Source of the DNA: an uncultured Microbulbifer sp.
GTDB taxonomy: Bacteria > Pseudomonadota > Gammaproteobacteria > Pseudomonadales > Cellvibrionaceae
DNA: 64,000 bases
Direction of reading: 5' to 3'
Assembly: GCF_947489355.1 (NCBI RefSeq)
Contig: NZ_CANLDD010000020.1
Span: 1-64,000, forward strand
The notes under the pieces were generated by a model. It did no database searches. It was not told the DNA's origin and worked only from the letters and a program-made list of their open reading frames with translations. Each line of letters begins with the position of its first letter. Position 1 is the stretch's first letter. A program made the position numbers and the translations under genes. Below, in pieces: positions 1 to 10,682 of this stretch.

Positions 1-433
1 ATTGAAAGTAGGTTTGGTCATGGGTCATCTCTTTTTTGCTAATGATAAAGAAATGACACAGAATTCTGAACACTACCATATCAGCCAGCATCTTCATGCG
101 CTCAATTTCCAAGTCCGTAGCGTTATTCATTTTGGCAATTTCCAAATCTACCCGTTGATCAGGGGTCAAGTTGCTCATGGGGCCATACATGCGGGCAATG
201 AAATCCCTGTGATTAGCCATTTCTATTTTTCTGGCGTCTGACTTCTTGCGTAATTTGTTCAAGCGTCTCAAGGTAAGCCTCGGCCTTCTGGTGTCGTCAT
301 ATTCCATATAGCCGCTTGCGTCAGAGGGGGAATCTATAAGTGGCATTGCTCCTTCCAGTAATTTGCTATCCGGCCCCATACAACTTTGTAATTCCTGTAT
401 TTCCTCCAGCGGCATAATATCCAGTGCTCGCAT
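1..433 (-). CDS. Hypothetical protein, 3' part beyond window edge
   Basis: An open frame of 144 codons runs leftward from an ATG at 433-431 to the window edge without a stop. A strong Shine-Dalgarno (AGGAGGAACTT) sits directly upstream of the ATG. The product is rich in Met, Leu and charged residues and mostly helical in appearance, with Arg/Lys-rich stretches around residues 48-68. I do not recognise a family. It belongs to the mobile element that fills the left flank. The plus-strand ORF over the same bases is its antisense shadow. Confidence 0.6.
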   Translation of the reverse strand, partial: MRALDIMPLEEIQELQSCMGPDSKLLEGAMPLIDSPSDASGYMEYDDTRRPRLTLRRLNKLRKKSDARKIEMANHRDFIARMYGPMSNLTPDQRVDLEIAKMNNATDLEIERMKMLADMVVFRILCHFFIISKKEMTHDQTYFQ

Positions 434-504
434 AAGTTCCTCCTTGCTTTATTGGCAGTATTTATCTGGGGTGTTGGGCTGGGATTTGCTCGGAGCCTGC
501 TCCA

Positions 505-569
505 CTACAAGCGTATTTATGGGGTATCCCTATACATTGCCCTTCCTTGAACATTGCCCGCGCTTGTAG
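505..569. repeat. Inverted repeat CTACAAGCG ... CGCTTGTAG
   Basis: Perfect 9-bp arms (505-513 and 561-569) enclose 47 bases containing a short direct repeat (ACATTGCCC twice). It lies in the 340-bp gap between two genes of the left element, where no ORF is convincing. It could be a recombinase- or regulator-binding site or a transcribed hairpin; the role is unknown. Confidence 0.4.
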
Positions 570-625
570 AGGAAAATACTCGGAGGTTTTAATTATGTTC
601 CGGTAGCAGTGTCCGTCATGTCAAT

Positions 626-655
626 AATATAACCTTTTCGGGATTAGGTTATATT
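626..655. repeat. Inverted repeat AATATAACCT / AGGTTATATT
   Basis: Perfect 10-bp arms (626-635, 646-655) with a 10-base spacer lie 119 bp upstream of the recombinase pseudogene. Related AT-rich text (ATATAAGGTT) recurs at about 719-728. A site for the adjacent recombinase or an operator is possible. The rest of the 434-773 gap shows nothing else I can support. Confidence 0.4.
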
Positions 656-773
656 TTCCGCTAAGACACTGAATTTCAACAAGGTTTTGTTCTACTCGGA
701 TTTGGTTGCCGCCATGAAATATAAGGTTTTATAGTTAGCCCTACAAATGATTATATTATTGCGGAGACGGACT

Positions 774-1346
774 ATGAAGCAGGCCAAGACACTAACAACC
801 ACAGAGTTTCGTAGGGTATTAAAAGCAGCCAAAATAAGCAGGCACTCCCAGCGTAATTGTCTGCTGTTGGAAATTAGTTTTTAGGCCGGGTTGCGTTGTA
901 AGGAAATAGCAGGGCTTAAAATAAACACCCTGTTTGATAGCGTGGGTAATATAAAGGAAATTGCTTACTTATCCGCAGAGCAGACCAAGGGCAGTAAGGG
1001 GCGCAAAATCATCATTGGCAAAAAACTACAAAAATCCCTGTCGGACTATTACAAATCACAGCGACTGGATAAGCGCCCTGCGTCAAGACCATTGATTCCC
1101 TCACAGAAAGGAGGACACTTTCGCCCCAATGCGCTTGTTCAGTTGTTTGGCAAATTGTACGCGGATGCAGGTATTGAGGGAGCAAGCAGTCATAGCGGCA
1201 GGAGATCACTGGCAAGTTCTTTAGCAGCAAAAGGAACAGGTGTCAGGGTATTACAGGAAATCCTTGGGCACCGCTCCATTGCCACCACGCAGAAGTATAT
1301 TGATGTTCAGGAGAGTATGCTGGTTTCTGCGGTAAACCTGCTTTAA
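774..1346 (+). pseudogene. Short tyrosine recombinase/integrase with in-frame amber stop
   Basis: From ATG 774 the frame encodes a ~190-residue tyrosine recombinase catalytic domain, broken by TAG at 882-884 (codon 37). The stop falls where relatives carry a hydrophobic residue just before AGLR. After it the catalytic set is intact: Arg in AGLRCKEIAGL, HSGRR (His-x-x-Arg), the HRSIATT box, and the nucleophile Tyr in QKYID near the C-terminus. Such short integrases are typical of plasmids and integrative elements. A second start (TTG 891) would give 151 residues lacking the first catalytic-domain helices. The single stop suggests recent inactivation, or read-through. Confidence 0.65.
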
Positions 1347-2176
1347 TAAAGTTCACAGATGTTTCTATAGGCACAGTTCAAATGCTTCTGTAATGTGCCA
1401 TTAAACAGTTTTTCTCCCGCCTTCTGCCGTGTTGGCTGTGACAGAATATCCCTAATTGCGTCCTGAGCCTCCAGCAAGTATTTCGGCACATACTTTTCCA
1501 ATATGCTTCTATCAGTTGTGATATTCAGAATTTGATGAAGCGCGTCTATAGCGCACATTTGACTATGGATGTTGTGATTAGTCAGCATAATCTTTCCCAG
1601 TTCACGATACCTTGGCCCGTGAATAATATCGTTATAGATAATATCTCGGAGTCTTAGGTGTTGGCCGATTTCAGAACCTGAATAATTAAAACGCTTTGTG
1701 CTATTTGCCCACTCGTTCAGATTTATATCCTGATAATTGAAAGTGATGTCATAAGGACTGAATTTAATCAGGTTGGCAAGCCTGTGTCTTGAAGTGCTTC
1801 GGAAAGGTGTGGAGGTGTCATAGGAGACTTCAACCTTACAATCCAGCATATCATTCAGGCAGTCTTTAAGCGTGGTAAGTAAAACTGCCGATTTGAGATC
1901 GCCCACACCCAAGAAATGAAGCCAGGTGCTATCACAGTCAAACTTGCCAGCATGAATCATATTGAATAAACGCCAAAGAATAAGACTAAATGGAACAGGC
2001 GGTCTTACCCCGTTCAGTGTTTGATCATCGGAATATCCACCAGCAAAAGCCCAGCCATAAAATTGATAGTGGCTTACTGCTTCATACCATGTGTCGCATT
2101 CCTCCAGCGTTCTCCGTGGCTTTCGATCCTCGCTTTTAAGGAGGATGCGTTGCCGTATTAAAAATGGGAAATCCAA
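1343..2176 (-). CDS. Hypothetical protein (277 aa)
   Basis: A 277-residue soluble-looking protein, convergent with the recombinase and overlapping its stop by 4 bp. It is rich in Trp, Tyr and Asn and lacks signal peptide, membrane segments and any nucleotide-binding motif I can see. I do not recognise the family. The low G+C of the gene fits the surrounding mobile element. Position beside an integrase makes a cargo or accessory role more likely than a core function, but that is inference. Confidence 0.5.
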   Translation of the reverse strand: MDFPFLIRQRILLKSEDRKPRRTLEECDTWYEAVSHYQFYGWAFAGGYSDDQTLNGVRPPVPFSLILWRLFNMIHAGKFDCDSTWLHFLGVGDLKSAVLLTTLKDCLNDMLDCKVEVSYDTSTPFRSTSRHRLANLIKFSPYDITFNYQDINLNEWANSTKRFNYSGSEIGQHLRLRDIIYNDIIHGPRYRELGKIMLTNHNIHSQMCAIDALHQILNITTDRSILEKYVPKYLLEAQDAIRDILSQPTRQKAGEKLFNGTLQKHLNCAYRNICELY

Positions 2177-2268
2177 CTACAGCGGTAGGGTTTATTACAA
2201 AATGTAGTATTTGAGGTGGTGCCACCTGATAAATACCACGAAAAAGAAAGGAATTTAAGGAGCGAGAT

Positions 2269-2571
2269 ATGGATATAAACGAAACCTATTTTCAACTGCG
2301 TCAATTAAAGATGTGTAAATCAGGGTGTGATTTCAGTGTCAATTTCCTGGGGCGTAAATCCAACTAATTAAGCGTCATATTAGCGCGGAAACAGCAGCCT
2401 ACTACCGCAGAACTGCTTAATTGTTCTTTTGCGCTACAGGGGAAAATAGCCGGACTACAAGAGTAAAAGCATCCAGTGATAGCAAAAGCCCGTGATTCCC
2501 TGATTCAAATCCATAGCGATGTTCAAACGGAACTCCATCTTCGTTGCTTGCACGAGTTATCTGTTAAATAG
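2269..2571 (+). pseudogene. DUF6626-like small gene with two in-frame stops
   Basis: ATG 2269 has a good ribosome site (AAGGAGCG). The 100-codon frame is interrupted by TAA at 2365-2367 (codon 33) and TAA at 2464-2466 (codon 66), and ends with TAG at 2569-2571. The text between stops still reads as protein. The opening (TYFQLRQLKMCKS followed by FLGRK) resembles small DUF6626-type proteins of proteobacterial mobile elements, in which a Tyr usually follows the FLGR-S segment exactly where the first stop falls. I call it a decayed gene; the family assignment is from memory and moderate. Confidence 0.5.
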
Positions 2572-2710
2572 TCGCTCTCGGTTAGTGCCTGCCAACCGAA
2601 ATAATCATTAAAAACCCGGTTTTGCTGGGTTGCCCATTTATGTGCCGACTGTAACCTCGTGGTTATTTTTTAAGCAATCACTGGTTTAACTAACCGCAGG
2701 AGCAGCGACT

Positions 2711-3145
2711 ATGAGCAAGTCCATATTAAACACACTTACCTTGAGTAAAGTCCCCGAAAAATCCAAAGACCCAATTGTTAAACGGCGTAATAAGTTGCTT
2801 GAGAAATTGGAGATGCAGCGTGAAATGGCTCGCTGTATGTTGGAAGAGGTAACTTTTTCTGTATTCCGTGAAAAATGGGTGACTGACCCGGAGACAGGTG
2901 AAAAAACGAAGGCCCGTGTTCCAAAACGAGTTCGCCCCTGGTATTACAAATCAGAAGGCAATTACTACATCCAGATTTTCTATGGCAACAAACCTCTTGA
3001 ACTTGCCAAAGGAAAAGCGGCGGTTATGGTTGATTGCGAAGATGACCTGTTGCCGGTTTTCGATAAAATCACTGAGGCCGTTGGTAAAGGCGAGTTGGAT
3101 GATCAACTCTCTAAAATAAAAGCGCCTGTGATGAAAAAGTCATAA
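2711..3145 (+). CDS. DUF6641-like conserved small protein
   Basis: A 144-residue basic protein with ribosome site GCAGGAGCAGCG before ATG 2711. Residues 1-45 are helical and charged, and residues 55-100 contain a Trp/Tyr-rich beta-like stretch (RPWYYKSEGNYYIQIFYG). Similar proteins (DUF6641, as I recall) sit next to radC-like genes in islands of Pseudomonas and relatives, as here. Function unknown. A hairpin terminator follows immediately. Confidence 0.6.
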   Translation: MSKSILNTLTLSKVPEKSKDPIVKRRNKLLEKLEMQREMARCMLEEVTFSVFREKWVTDPETGEKTKARVPKRVRPWYYKSEGNYYIQIFYGNKPLELAKGKAAVMVDCEDDLLPVFDKITEAVGKGELDDQLSKIKAPVMKKS

Positions 3146-3164
3146 CTCAATTATTTCAATCTTT

Positions 3165-3190
3165 AAGGGCGCGTAATGCGCCTTTATTTT
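3165..3190 (+). terminator. Intrinsic terminator after DUF6641-like gene
   Basis: Arms AAGGGCGC (3165-3172) and GCGCCTTT (3178-3185) with a 5-base loop are followed by a T-rich run. The hairpin covers the first possible ATG (3176) of the RadC-like gene, which argues for the later start at 3206. Confidence 0.7.
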
Positions 3191-3205
3191 ATTCAGGTAT
3201 TCTTA

Positions 3206-3658
3206 ATGGCACTGTTGCGAGAAATAACATTGCGCTATCAGTTTATTCAGGTGGACTGTGATATTACGGGTAATGTGATAGATAGCCCGCATCGCATTGC
3301 TCGTATTTTTTCTGATCTTAAATATGAAACCAAAGAAAAGTTTATTGTGGTGACCCTGAATACCCGTCACGAAATAATGAATTATGAAGTGGTGGCTATT
3401 GGCGATGTTGCCAGTATTCAGGTAAGGCCTATTGAGTTATTTAGAACGGCGATTATTTTGAATGCGCCTGCTATCGTGGCAATTCATAATCATCCGTCAG
3501 GCTCATTGGAGCCCAGTGCTGCCGATAAGTGTTTTACTAAAAGACTGGCAAGGATAGGGCGTGATCTTGATGTTAGATTACTGGATCACATGATTGTCAG
3601 TTCGAAGGGCCACAATTCCTTGAGGGAAACAGAGAGTAAACTGTTTTATCCAGAATGA
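3206..3658 (+). CDS. radC: RadC-like JAB domain protein
   Basis: A short (150-residue) RadC/MPN-domain protein of the kind found on plasmids and islands, lacking the N-terminal HhH part of chromosomal RadC. The JAMM metal site is visible: Glu in YEVVAIG, His-x-His in AIHNHPSG and the downstream Ser/Asp in PSAAD. The biochemical role is unsettled; a link to DNA repair was claimed and later disputed. I prefer ATG 3206 (MALLREITLRYQ) because ATG 3176 lies in the upstream terminator hairpin. A terminator and tRNA-Leu follow. Confidence 0.75.
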   Translation: MALLREITLRYQFIQVDCDITGNVIDSPHRIARIFSDLKYETKEKFIVVTLNTRHEIMNYEVVAIGDVASIQVRPIELFRTAIILNAPAIVAIHNHPSGSLEPSAADKCFTKRLARIGRDLDVRLLDHMIVSSKGHNSLRETESKLFYPE

Positions 3659-3660
3659 AA

Positions 3661-3690
3661 AAAGCCCCGTCCAATGGACGAGGCTCTTTA
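3661..3690 (+). terminator. Intrinsic terminator after radC-like gene
   Basis: Arms AGCCCCGTCC and GGACGAGGCT (one mismatch) with loop AAT are followed by CTTT. The A-run on the left could also make it work for transcription from the right. Confidence 0.7.
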
Positions 3691-3693
3691 GGA

Positions 3694-3780
3694 TGGTACC
3701 AGCGGGCGGACTCGAACCGCCACGCCCGTGAAGGCGGGGGATTTTGAATCCCCTATGTCTACCAATTTCATCACGCTGGC
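3694..3780 (-). tRNA. tRNA-Leu (CAA)
   Basis: On the minus strand a complete 87-nt class II tRNA can be folded. Acceptor stem GCCAGCG/CGCTGGT, D-loop with GGTAGAC, anticodon stem GGGGA/TCCCC around TTCAAAA (anticodon CAA), long variable arm, T-loop TTCGAGT and encoded CCA. It is the copy supplied by the integrated left element; half of another tRNA-Leu lies just upstream of it at 3930-3969. Confidence 0.9.
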
Positions 3781-3929
3781 ATTAACTGTTAAAGCATATA
3801 TTGCTTTGTAAAATCGTCTGTTTGTTTACAAAAAACTTTACAAAATTTTATGCGCTTAAATTGTGCTCTTCTTCTGCTACAGCCCGCATTATACAAGAGC
3901 CTTAAAAAACTGGACAGAAGACGCAGTAT

Positions 3930-3969
3930 ATTTTGAATCCCCTGTGTCTACCAATTTCACCACTCTGGC
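3930..3969 (-). other. Truncated 5' half of a tRNA-Leu (probable attachment scar)
   Basis: The minus strand reads a tRNA-Leu 5' half: acceptor strand GCCAGAG, D-arm, and anticodon arm to TTCAAAAT. It then diverges into unrelated sequence. It matches the intact tRNA-Leu(CAA) through the D and anticodon arms but has a different acceptor stem. This looks like the original host tRNA split by insertion in the anticodon region. The rest of 3781-4144 shows no gene. Confidence 0.7.
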
Positions 3970-4144
3970 ACAGGTGCCTCGCAGAGATCGGCTGCCAGGG
4001 CGGGCGTGATTATAGCAACGGGTGGGCCGGGGTCAATCAGTAAATTCAATCACTTAGGCGCTTTTCTGTCGCGCCAGTTAACAGCACCTAAAATTTCCTA
4101 TAACCTTCGCGACCACTTCACAGATACTATTTTTTCAGGATTCC

Positions 4145-6351
<2,207 letters not shown>

Positions 6352-6411
6352 GGGCGCGGCACTTCTATCCTGTTTGCAGCGCTGTTGGCTGCGCATGTGT
6401 GCCTGTGTGAT

Positions 6412-6439
6412 TTGTCCGATCACCCGATCCCCGTATAAT
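6412..6439 (+). promoter_or_regulatory. Probable sigma-70 promoter for secDF
   Basis: TTGTCC (6412-6417), a 16-bp spacer and a perfect TATAAT (6434-6439) lie 120 bp upstream of secD, in the gap where yajC would be expected. This suggests secDF has its own promoter here. Confidence 0.55.
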
Positions 6440-6559
6440 CAGTCCCCACTTGTATCGTAGGGGGCGTGTACCTTGCAATCCGGTCACCGCGCCCACATAT
6501 CCAGGCAAATTGCCAAGATTTACCGGCCCCAAAGGTCACACTAGAACAATGAGAGCAGT

Positions 6560-8425
6560 ATGAATCGCTACCCGATCTGGAAGTACTTTCTGATTTTTGC
6601 GGTTGTGGCCTTTGGCCTGGTCTACGCCGCGCCCAATCTCTACAAGCCGGACCCGGCGGTACAGATATCCGGGCAGTCCAGTGCCATGACCATCGGCCCG
6701 GAGGTTCTGGAACAGGTGGAAAAGGCCCTGGACACGGCGGGCATCGAATATTTCGGCGCTGAAGTGGGCGATAGGGCGGTTCTGGTTCGACTGAATTCCA
6801 TGGAGGCGCAGCTGCCGGCCAAACGGGCGATTCAGGAGGCGCTGGGTAGCGATTACGTGGTCGCTCTAAATTTGGCCTCAACCACGCCCGAGTGGTTGAG
6901 CGGAATAGGCGCCGGCCCGATGAAACTGGGTCTGGACCTGGCCGGTGGTGTGCACTTCCTCATGGAGGTGGACACCAATACCATCGTCAAAACCAATATG
7001 GAAAGTGATGTCCAAGAGGTAAAGACCAAGCTGCGTGCGGCCAAAGCCCGTTACCGCAGCGTCGACCTGATTAACGATCGCGAGATTGTGGCGCGTTTCC
7101 GCAGTGAAGAGTTGCGCAGCCTGGCGCTTTCCACCCTGCGCAGGGATTTCCCGCAATTCCAACTGCGCGAATCCGGCAGCGGTGAGAACCTGGAAATTCG
7201 CGCCGTTTTATCTGAGCAGGAAATCAAACAGTTGGAAGACTACGCGGTTACCCAGAACCTCACCACGCTGCGCAACCGGGTAAACGAGCTGGGGGTAGCC
7301 GAGCCCATCGTCCAGCGCCAGGGGCGCAACCGCATTGTGGTGGAGTTGCCCGGTGTGCAGGATACCGCCGAGGCCAAGCGTATTATCGGTAAGACGGCCA
7401 ACCTGGAATACCGTATGGAGGCCCGCCCCGACGAACTGGTGACCAATAAAGAGTACTTTGAGTACCGCAGCGAGCAGCAGCGTCAAATGTATGGTGGCGC
7501 CTGGCTTGAGCGCAAGATCATTATCAAAGGCGACAGTGTCACCAATGCCCGCGTGGGTTACGACGAGAGCGGCTTCCCCCAAGTGAATATCACTCTGGAT
7601 TCCCGCGGCGGCGAACTGATGCACCGCGCCACCTGGAAGAATGTGGGCCGCCGTATGGGCACCCTGTTTATCGAGACCCGCTTTACCCCGCAAACCAGGG
7701 ATGATGCACAGGGCAATGCGGTCACCGAGCAGATCAAGACCGTAGACAAGAAGATTATCAGCCTGGCCACGGTGCAGAGTGCTCTGGGCAAGCAGTTTCG
7801 CATTACCGGCCTGGACAGTCCGTTGGAAGCCCAGGAACTGGCCCTGCTGTTGCGCGCCGGTGCCCTGGCCGCACCGATGTATTTTGTGGAAGAGCGTGTA
7901 ATCGGGCCGTCGTTGGGGGCCGACAATATCAAGGTCGGCGTGCAGTCGGTACAGATCGGCCTGTTGGCGGTGATTATCTGCATGTTGATTTCCTATCGGG
8001 TGTTTGGTCTGGCGGCCACTATCGCCCTGTCGGTCAACATGGTTCTGCTGGTGGCGGTGATGTCGATTCTCGGCGCCACCCTGACACTGCCGGGAATTGC
8101 CGGTATCGTACTCACCGTGGGTATGGCGGTGGATGCCAACGTGCTGATCTTCTCGCGAATACGGGAGGAGCTCAGAAATGGCATGCCACCGCAATCGGCG
8201 ATTACGGCCGGTTTTGACAACGCCTACAGCACCATTGTCGATGCCAATATCACCACGCTGATTGTGGCGTTGATCCTCTATGCAATTGGCTCCGGCCCGG
8301 TACAGGGCTTCGCAGTAACTCTGTCTATCGGTATTCTCACCTCCATGTTCAGTGCCATTATGGGCACGCGGGCCATTATCAACCTGTTCTACGGCGGTCG
8401 CCGTGTACGCAAACTCTGGATTTAA
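6560..8425 (+). CDS. secD: Protein translocase subunit SecD
   Basis: 621 residues, an inner-membrane RND-type subunit that with SecF uses the proton gradient to pull secretory proteins into the periplasm. One N-terminal TM (IWKYFLIFAVVAFGLVYAAP), a large periplasmic P1 region (about 40-440) with the DLAGGVHFLMEVD motif, and five C-terminal TMs with GIAGIVLTVGMAVDANVLIF (the proton-relay region). ATG 6560 overlaps the stop of a tiny upstream reading frame (ATG 6548, four codons). SecF follows after 10 bp. Confidence 0.96.
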   Translation: MNRYPIWKYFLIFAVVAFGLVYAAPNLYKPDPAVQISGQSSAMTIGPEVLEQVEKALDTAGIEYFGAEVGDRAVLVRLNSMEAQLPAKRAIQEALGSDYVVALNLASTTPEWLSGIGAGPMKLGLDLAGGVHFLMEVDTNTIVKTNMESDVQEVKTKLRAAKARYRSVDLINDREIVARFRSEELRSLALSTLRRDFPQFQLRESGSGENLEIRAVLSEQEIKQLEDYAVTQNLTTLRNRVNELGVAEPIVQRQGRNRIVVELPGVQDTAEAKRIIGKTANLEYRMEARPDELVTNKEYFEYRSEQQRQMYGGAWLERKIIIKGDSVTNARVGYDESGFPQVNITLDSRGGELMHRATWKNVGRRMGTLFIETRFTPQTRDDAQGNAVTEQIKTVDKKIISLATVQSALGKQFRITGLDSPLEAQELALLLRAGALAAPMYFVEERVIGPSLGADNIKVGVQSVQIGLLAVIICMLISYRVFGLAATIALSVNMVLLVAVMSILGATLTLPGIAGIVLTVGMAVDANVLIFSRIREELRNGMPPQSAITAGFDNAYSTIVDANITTLIVALILYAIGSGPVQGFAVTLSIGILTSMFSAIMGTRAIINLFYGGRRVRKLWI

Positions 8426-8435
8426 GGGGCTGGCC

Positions 8436-9437
8436 ATGAGTGAGACCAAAGTGGAAAACGGCAAGATCACCGAGTATATGGGCAAGCGCGTGTACGATTT
8501 TATGCGCTGGCGCAAGGTGGCTGCAGTAATTTCCATCGCCCTGCTGTTGGCGTCCATTGGTGTGTTGGCTGCCAAGGGCCTGAAGTTTGGCCTGGACTTC
8601 ACCGGGGGCACCCAGGTTGAAGTGGGCTATGAAGTCACCCCCTTTATCAACGATGTGCGCTCCCAGTTGGAAGATGCAGGCTTTGAGGGTGCAACAGTGG
8701 TCAACTATGGCTCCGAGAACGAGCTGTTGATCAAGCTGCCGCCGGAGGTGACCGAAGAGGAGACTCAAACCAGCGCCACCGAGCAGGAGAAGGTTACGCC
8801 GATCGGCGACAAGGTGGTGGCGGTGCTGCAGGCCGCGAGCGATGGCAGCGTGACCCTGCGTCGGGTGGAGGTTGTGGGGCCGCAGGTGGGCGCTGAGCTG
8901 CGCGACGACGGCGGCCTCGGCATGCTGGTGGCACTGGCTTTGGTCATGATGTATGTGGCCCTGCGCTTCCAGTACAAATTCTCTGTCGGCGCGGTTGCGG
9001 CACTCGGTCACGATGTTATCGTTGTGCTGGGCTTCTTCGCGCTGTTGGGGCTGGACTTCGATTTAACCGTTCTGGCGGCGGTGTTGGCAGTGATCGGTTA
9101 CTCCCTGAACGATACCATCGTGGTGTCTGACCGCATTCGCGAGAATTTCCGCAAGGTGCGCAAGGCGGAGTCCGAGGAGATTATCAATATCTCCATCAGC
9201 CAGACCCTGGGTCGTACCTTTATGACCTCATTCACCACCCTGCTGGTGCTCTGGGCACTGCAGTTCTTTGGCGGGGAGCTGATCCACAATTTCTCCCTGG
9301 CCCTGATCGTTGGCGTTATCGTGGGTACCTATTCCTCTGTGTATGTGGCCGCAAATGTGCTGATGGGCTTGAAGATCTCCAAGGAAGACCTGATGCCGCC
9401 GGTAAAAGAAGGGGCGGAACTGGAAGAGATACCCTGA
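8436..9437 (+). CDS. secF: Protein translocase subunit SecF
   Basis: 333 residues from ATG 8436, preceded by AAGGGG; a longer in-frame reading overlapping secD is not needed. One N-terminal TM, a periplasmic domain with FGLDFTGGTQVEVGYE, then five TMs including VIGYSLNDTIVVSDRIREN, the SecF counterpart of the SecD proton-relay segment. Partner of SecD in the SecDF complex. A long perfect hairpin follows the gene. Confidence 0.96.
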   Translation: MSETKVENGKITEYMGKRVYDFMRWRKVAAVISIALLLASIGVLAAKGLKFGLDFTGGTQVEVGYEVTPFINDVRSQLEDAGFEGATVVNYGSENELLIKLPPEVTEEETQTSATEQEKVTPIGDKVVAVLQAASDGSVTLRRVEVVGPQVGAELRDDGGLGMLVALALVMMYVALRFQYKFSVGAVAALGHDVIVVLGFFALLGLDFDLTVLAAVLAVIGYSLNDTIVVSDRIRENFRKVRKAESEEIINISISQTLGRTFMTSFTTLLVLWALQFFGGELIHNFSLALIVGVIVGTYSSVYVAANVLMGLKISKEDLMPPVKEGAELEEIP

Positions 9438-9469
9438 TAGTAAGGGAATACAAAAGCGCTCAGCGACGC

Positions 9470-9514
9470 GGCTCCGGGTACCCAACAGTGTTTAGCGTTG
9501 GGGTACCCGGAGCC
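9470..9514 (+). terminator. Long perfect hairpin after secF
   Basis: Fourteen-base perfect arms (GGCTCCGGGTACCC and its complement, 9470-9483 and 9501-9514), extended by AAC/GTT. The following T content is modest (GTTTGTGTTT). Probable terminator for tgt-secDF. Confidence 0.7.
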
Positions 9515-9555
9515 GTTTGTGTTTGGGTCGGAGTGGTCTGGATTAGTGGTCGCGG

Positions 9556-9750
9556 TTAGCTGCGCGGTTTTTTGCCCAACGTGATGTGCTTTGGTCCAGC
9601 AGTATTCGTCTGGCCGCTAACCCCCTTGGGCACCTGCTCAATCTCACCGCCTTTGGCAAGGAAGGCTTGCACCTGGGCTTCAATGCTCTCGCTGGTCTCG
9701 AGCGGGGTGGATTGTTTGCGCCTTGAAGAGGGTGATGCTTTTTTGGCCAC
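9556..9750 (-). CDS. Small basic hypothetical protein, possibly SutA-like
   Basis: 64 residues. Basic N-terminus (MAKKASPSSRRK), a helix about 20-35 and a segment FLAKGGEIEQVPKGVSG. That segment recalls the C-terminal part of SutA, the Pseudomonas RNA-polymerase-binding regulator, but the acidic N-terminal region of SutA is missing, so the link is weak. Stand-alone gene between secF and rnt. Confidence 0.5.
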   Translation of the reverse strand: MAKKASPSSRRKQSTPLETSESIEAQVQAFLAKGGEIEQVPKGVSGQTNTAGPKHITLGKKPRS

Positions 9751-9919
9751 GATACCTGTCCGGTTTAATAGTCAAGCGGGATATCATACAGAAGTTTGCA
9801 CAAAAAATCACCCAACTGCCTAAGGTGTGCACATAAGGCAGATTTTGCAGTGAGCACCGGCGGTATTCGGTTGTGAAAGGGAATCTTGCAGTGTCGGGCT
9901 GGTCACACCCGCGGTTGGA

Positions 9920-10591
9920 TTATTCTGTCTCCGGTTCAATGGGTTCGGCGGTCAGAGGCCAACCGCCCAGCGCCCGCCATTTGTTCACAATCGCGCAGAA
10001 CAGGGTAGCGGTCTTCTCTGCGTCGTACTCGGCGGAGTGGGCGCAGGTGTTATCGAATGCAATACCGGCAACCTGGCAGGCTTTGGCCAGTACGGTCTGG
10101 CCATAGGCAAGCCCGGCGAGACTGGCGGTGTCGAAGCAGGAGAAGGGGTGGAAGGGATTGCGCTTGATCGCGCAGCGCTCCACCGCCGCATTGACAAAGC
10201 CGAGGTCGAAGTGGGCGTTGTGGGCAACCATGATGGCGCGGGTGCAGCTGTGTTTTTTTACCGCGCTGCGGACTTTGCGAAACAGCTCTGGCAGGGCGAT
10301 CTCCTCCGGCAAGGCTGCCCGCTCTGGGGATTCGAGGTCAATGCCAATAAAATCCAGGGCAGACTGCTCCACATTGGCGCCGGCAAAAGGCTCCAGATGG
10401 AAGCTGTGGGATTCCAGCGGGGAGAGCCTGCCTTCCTCGTCCATATCCAGAAGGACCGCAGAAATCTCCAGCAGGGCATCGGTGCGGGCATTGAAACCGC
10501 CGGTTTCCAGGTCTATCACCACCGGCAGAAAACCGCGAAATCGCTGCGCAAGGGGGCTCTTGGGTCCTATCGATTGTTCCGCTGGGGTCAC
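9920..10591 (-). CDS. rnt: Ribonuclease T
   Basis: 223 residues, DEDDh exonuclease that trims tRNA and rRNA 3' ends. Motif Exo[19 protein letters not shown] (Asp, Glu), Exo[13 protein letters not shown], and the closing [11 protein letters not shown] with the catalytic His and Asp are all present. Divergent C-terminal tail (EPIEPETE). Same strand as and downstream of pyrC, as in Pseudomonas, where rnt and pyrC are neighbours. Confidence 0.94.
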   Translation of the reverse strand: MTPAEQSIGPKSPLAQRFRGFLPVVIDLETGGFNARTDALLEISAVLLDMDEEGRLSPLESHSFHLEPFAGANVEQSALDFIGIDLESPERAALPEEIALPELFRKVRSAVKKHSCTRAIMVAHNAHFDLGFVNAAVERCAIKRNPFHPFSCFDTASLAGLAYGQTVLAKACQVAGIAFDNTCAHSAEYDAEKTATLFCAIVNKWRALGGWPLTAEPIEPETE

Positions 10592-10682
10592 TGTGAATCC
10601 TTGTCAATCTCGATGGTGCAGGGCCGGTTGCCGCGGGATTTTTTTCTGCGGGCGAAGGCCGCCTGGGTCTGTGATTCCAAAA

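Noticed and set aside
2-241. Plus-strand ORF of 79 codons
   Set aside because: Antisense to the minus-strand gene starting at 433, which has a strong ribosome site and longer open frame.
3970-4144. preQ1 riboswitch before queA
   Set aside because: No compact preQ1 aptamer visible; region is a tRNA scar plus plain leader.
7208-8611. 467-codon minus-strand ORF over secD
   Set aside because: His/Gln/Arg-rich shadow of secD/secF coding sequence; same for long antisense ORFs at 5137-6153, 13248-14630 and 37237-38631.
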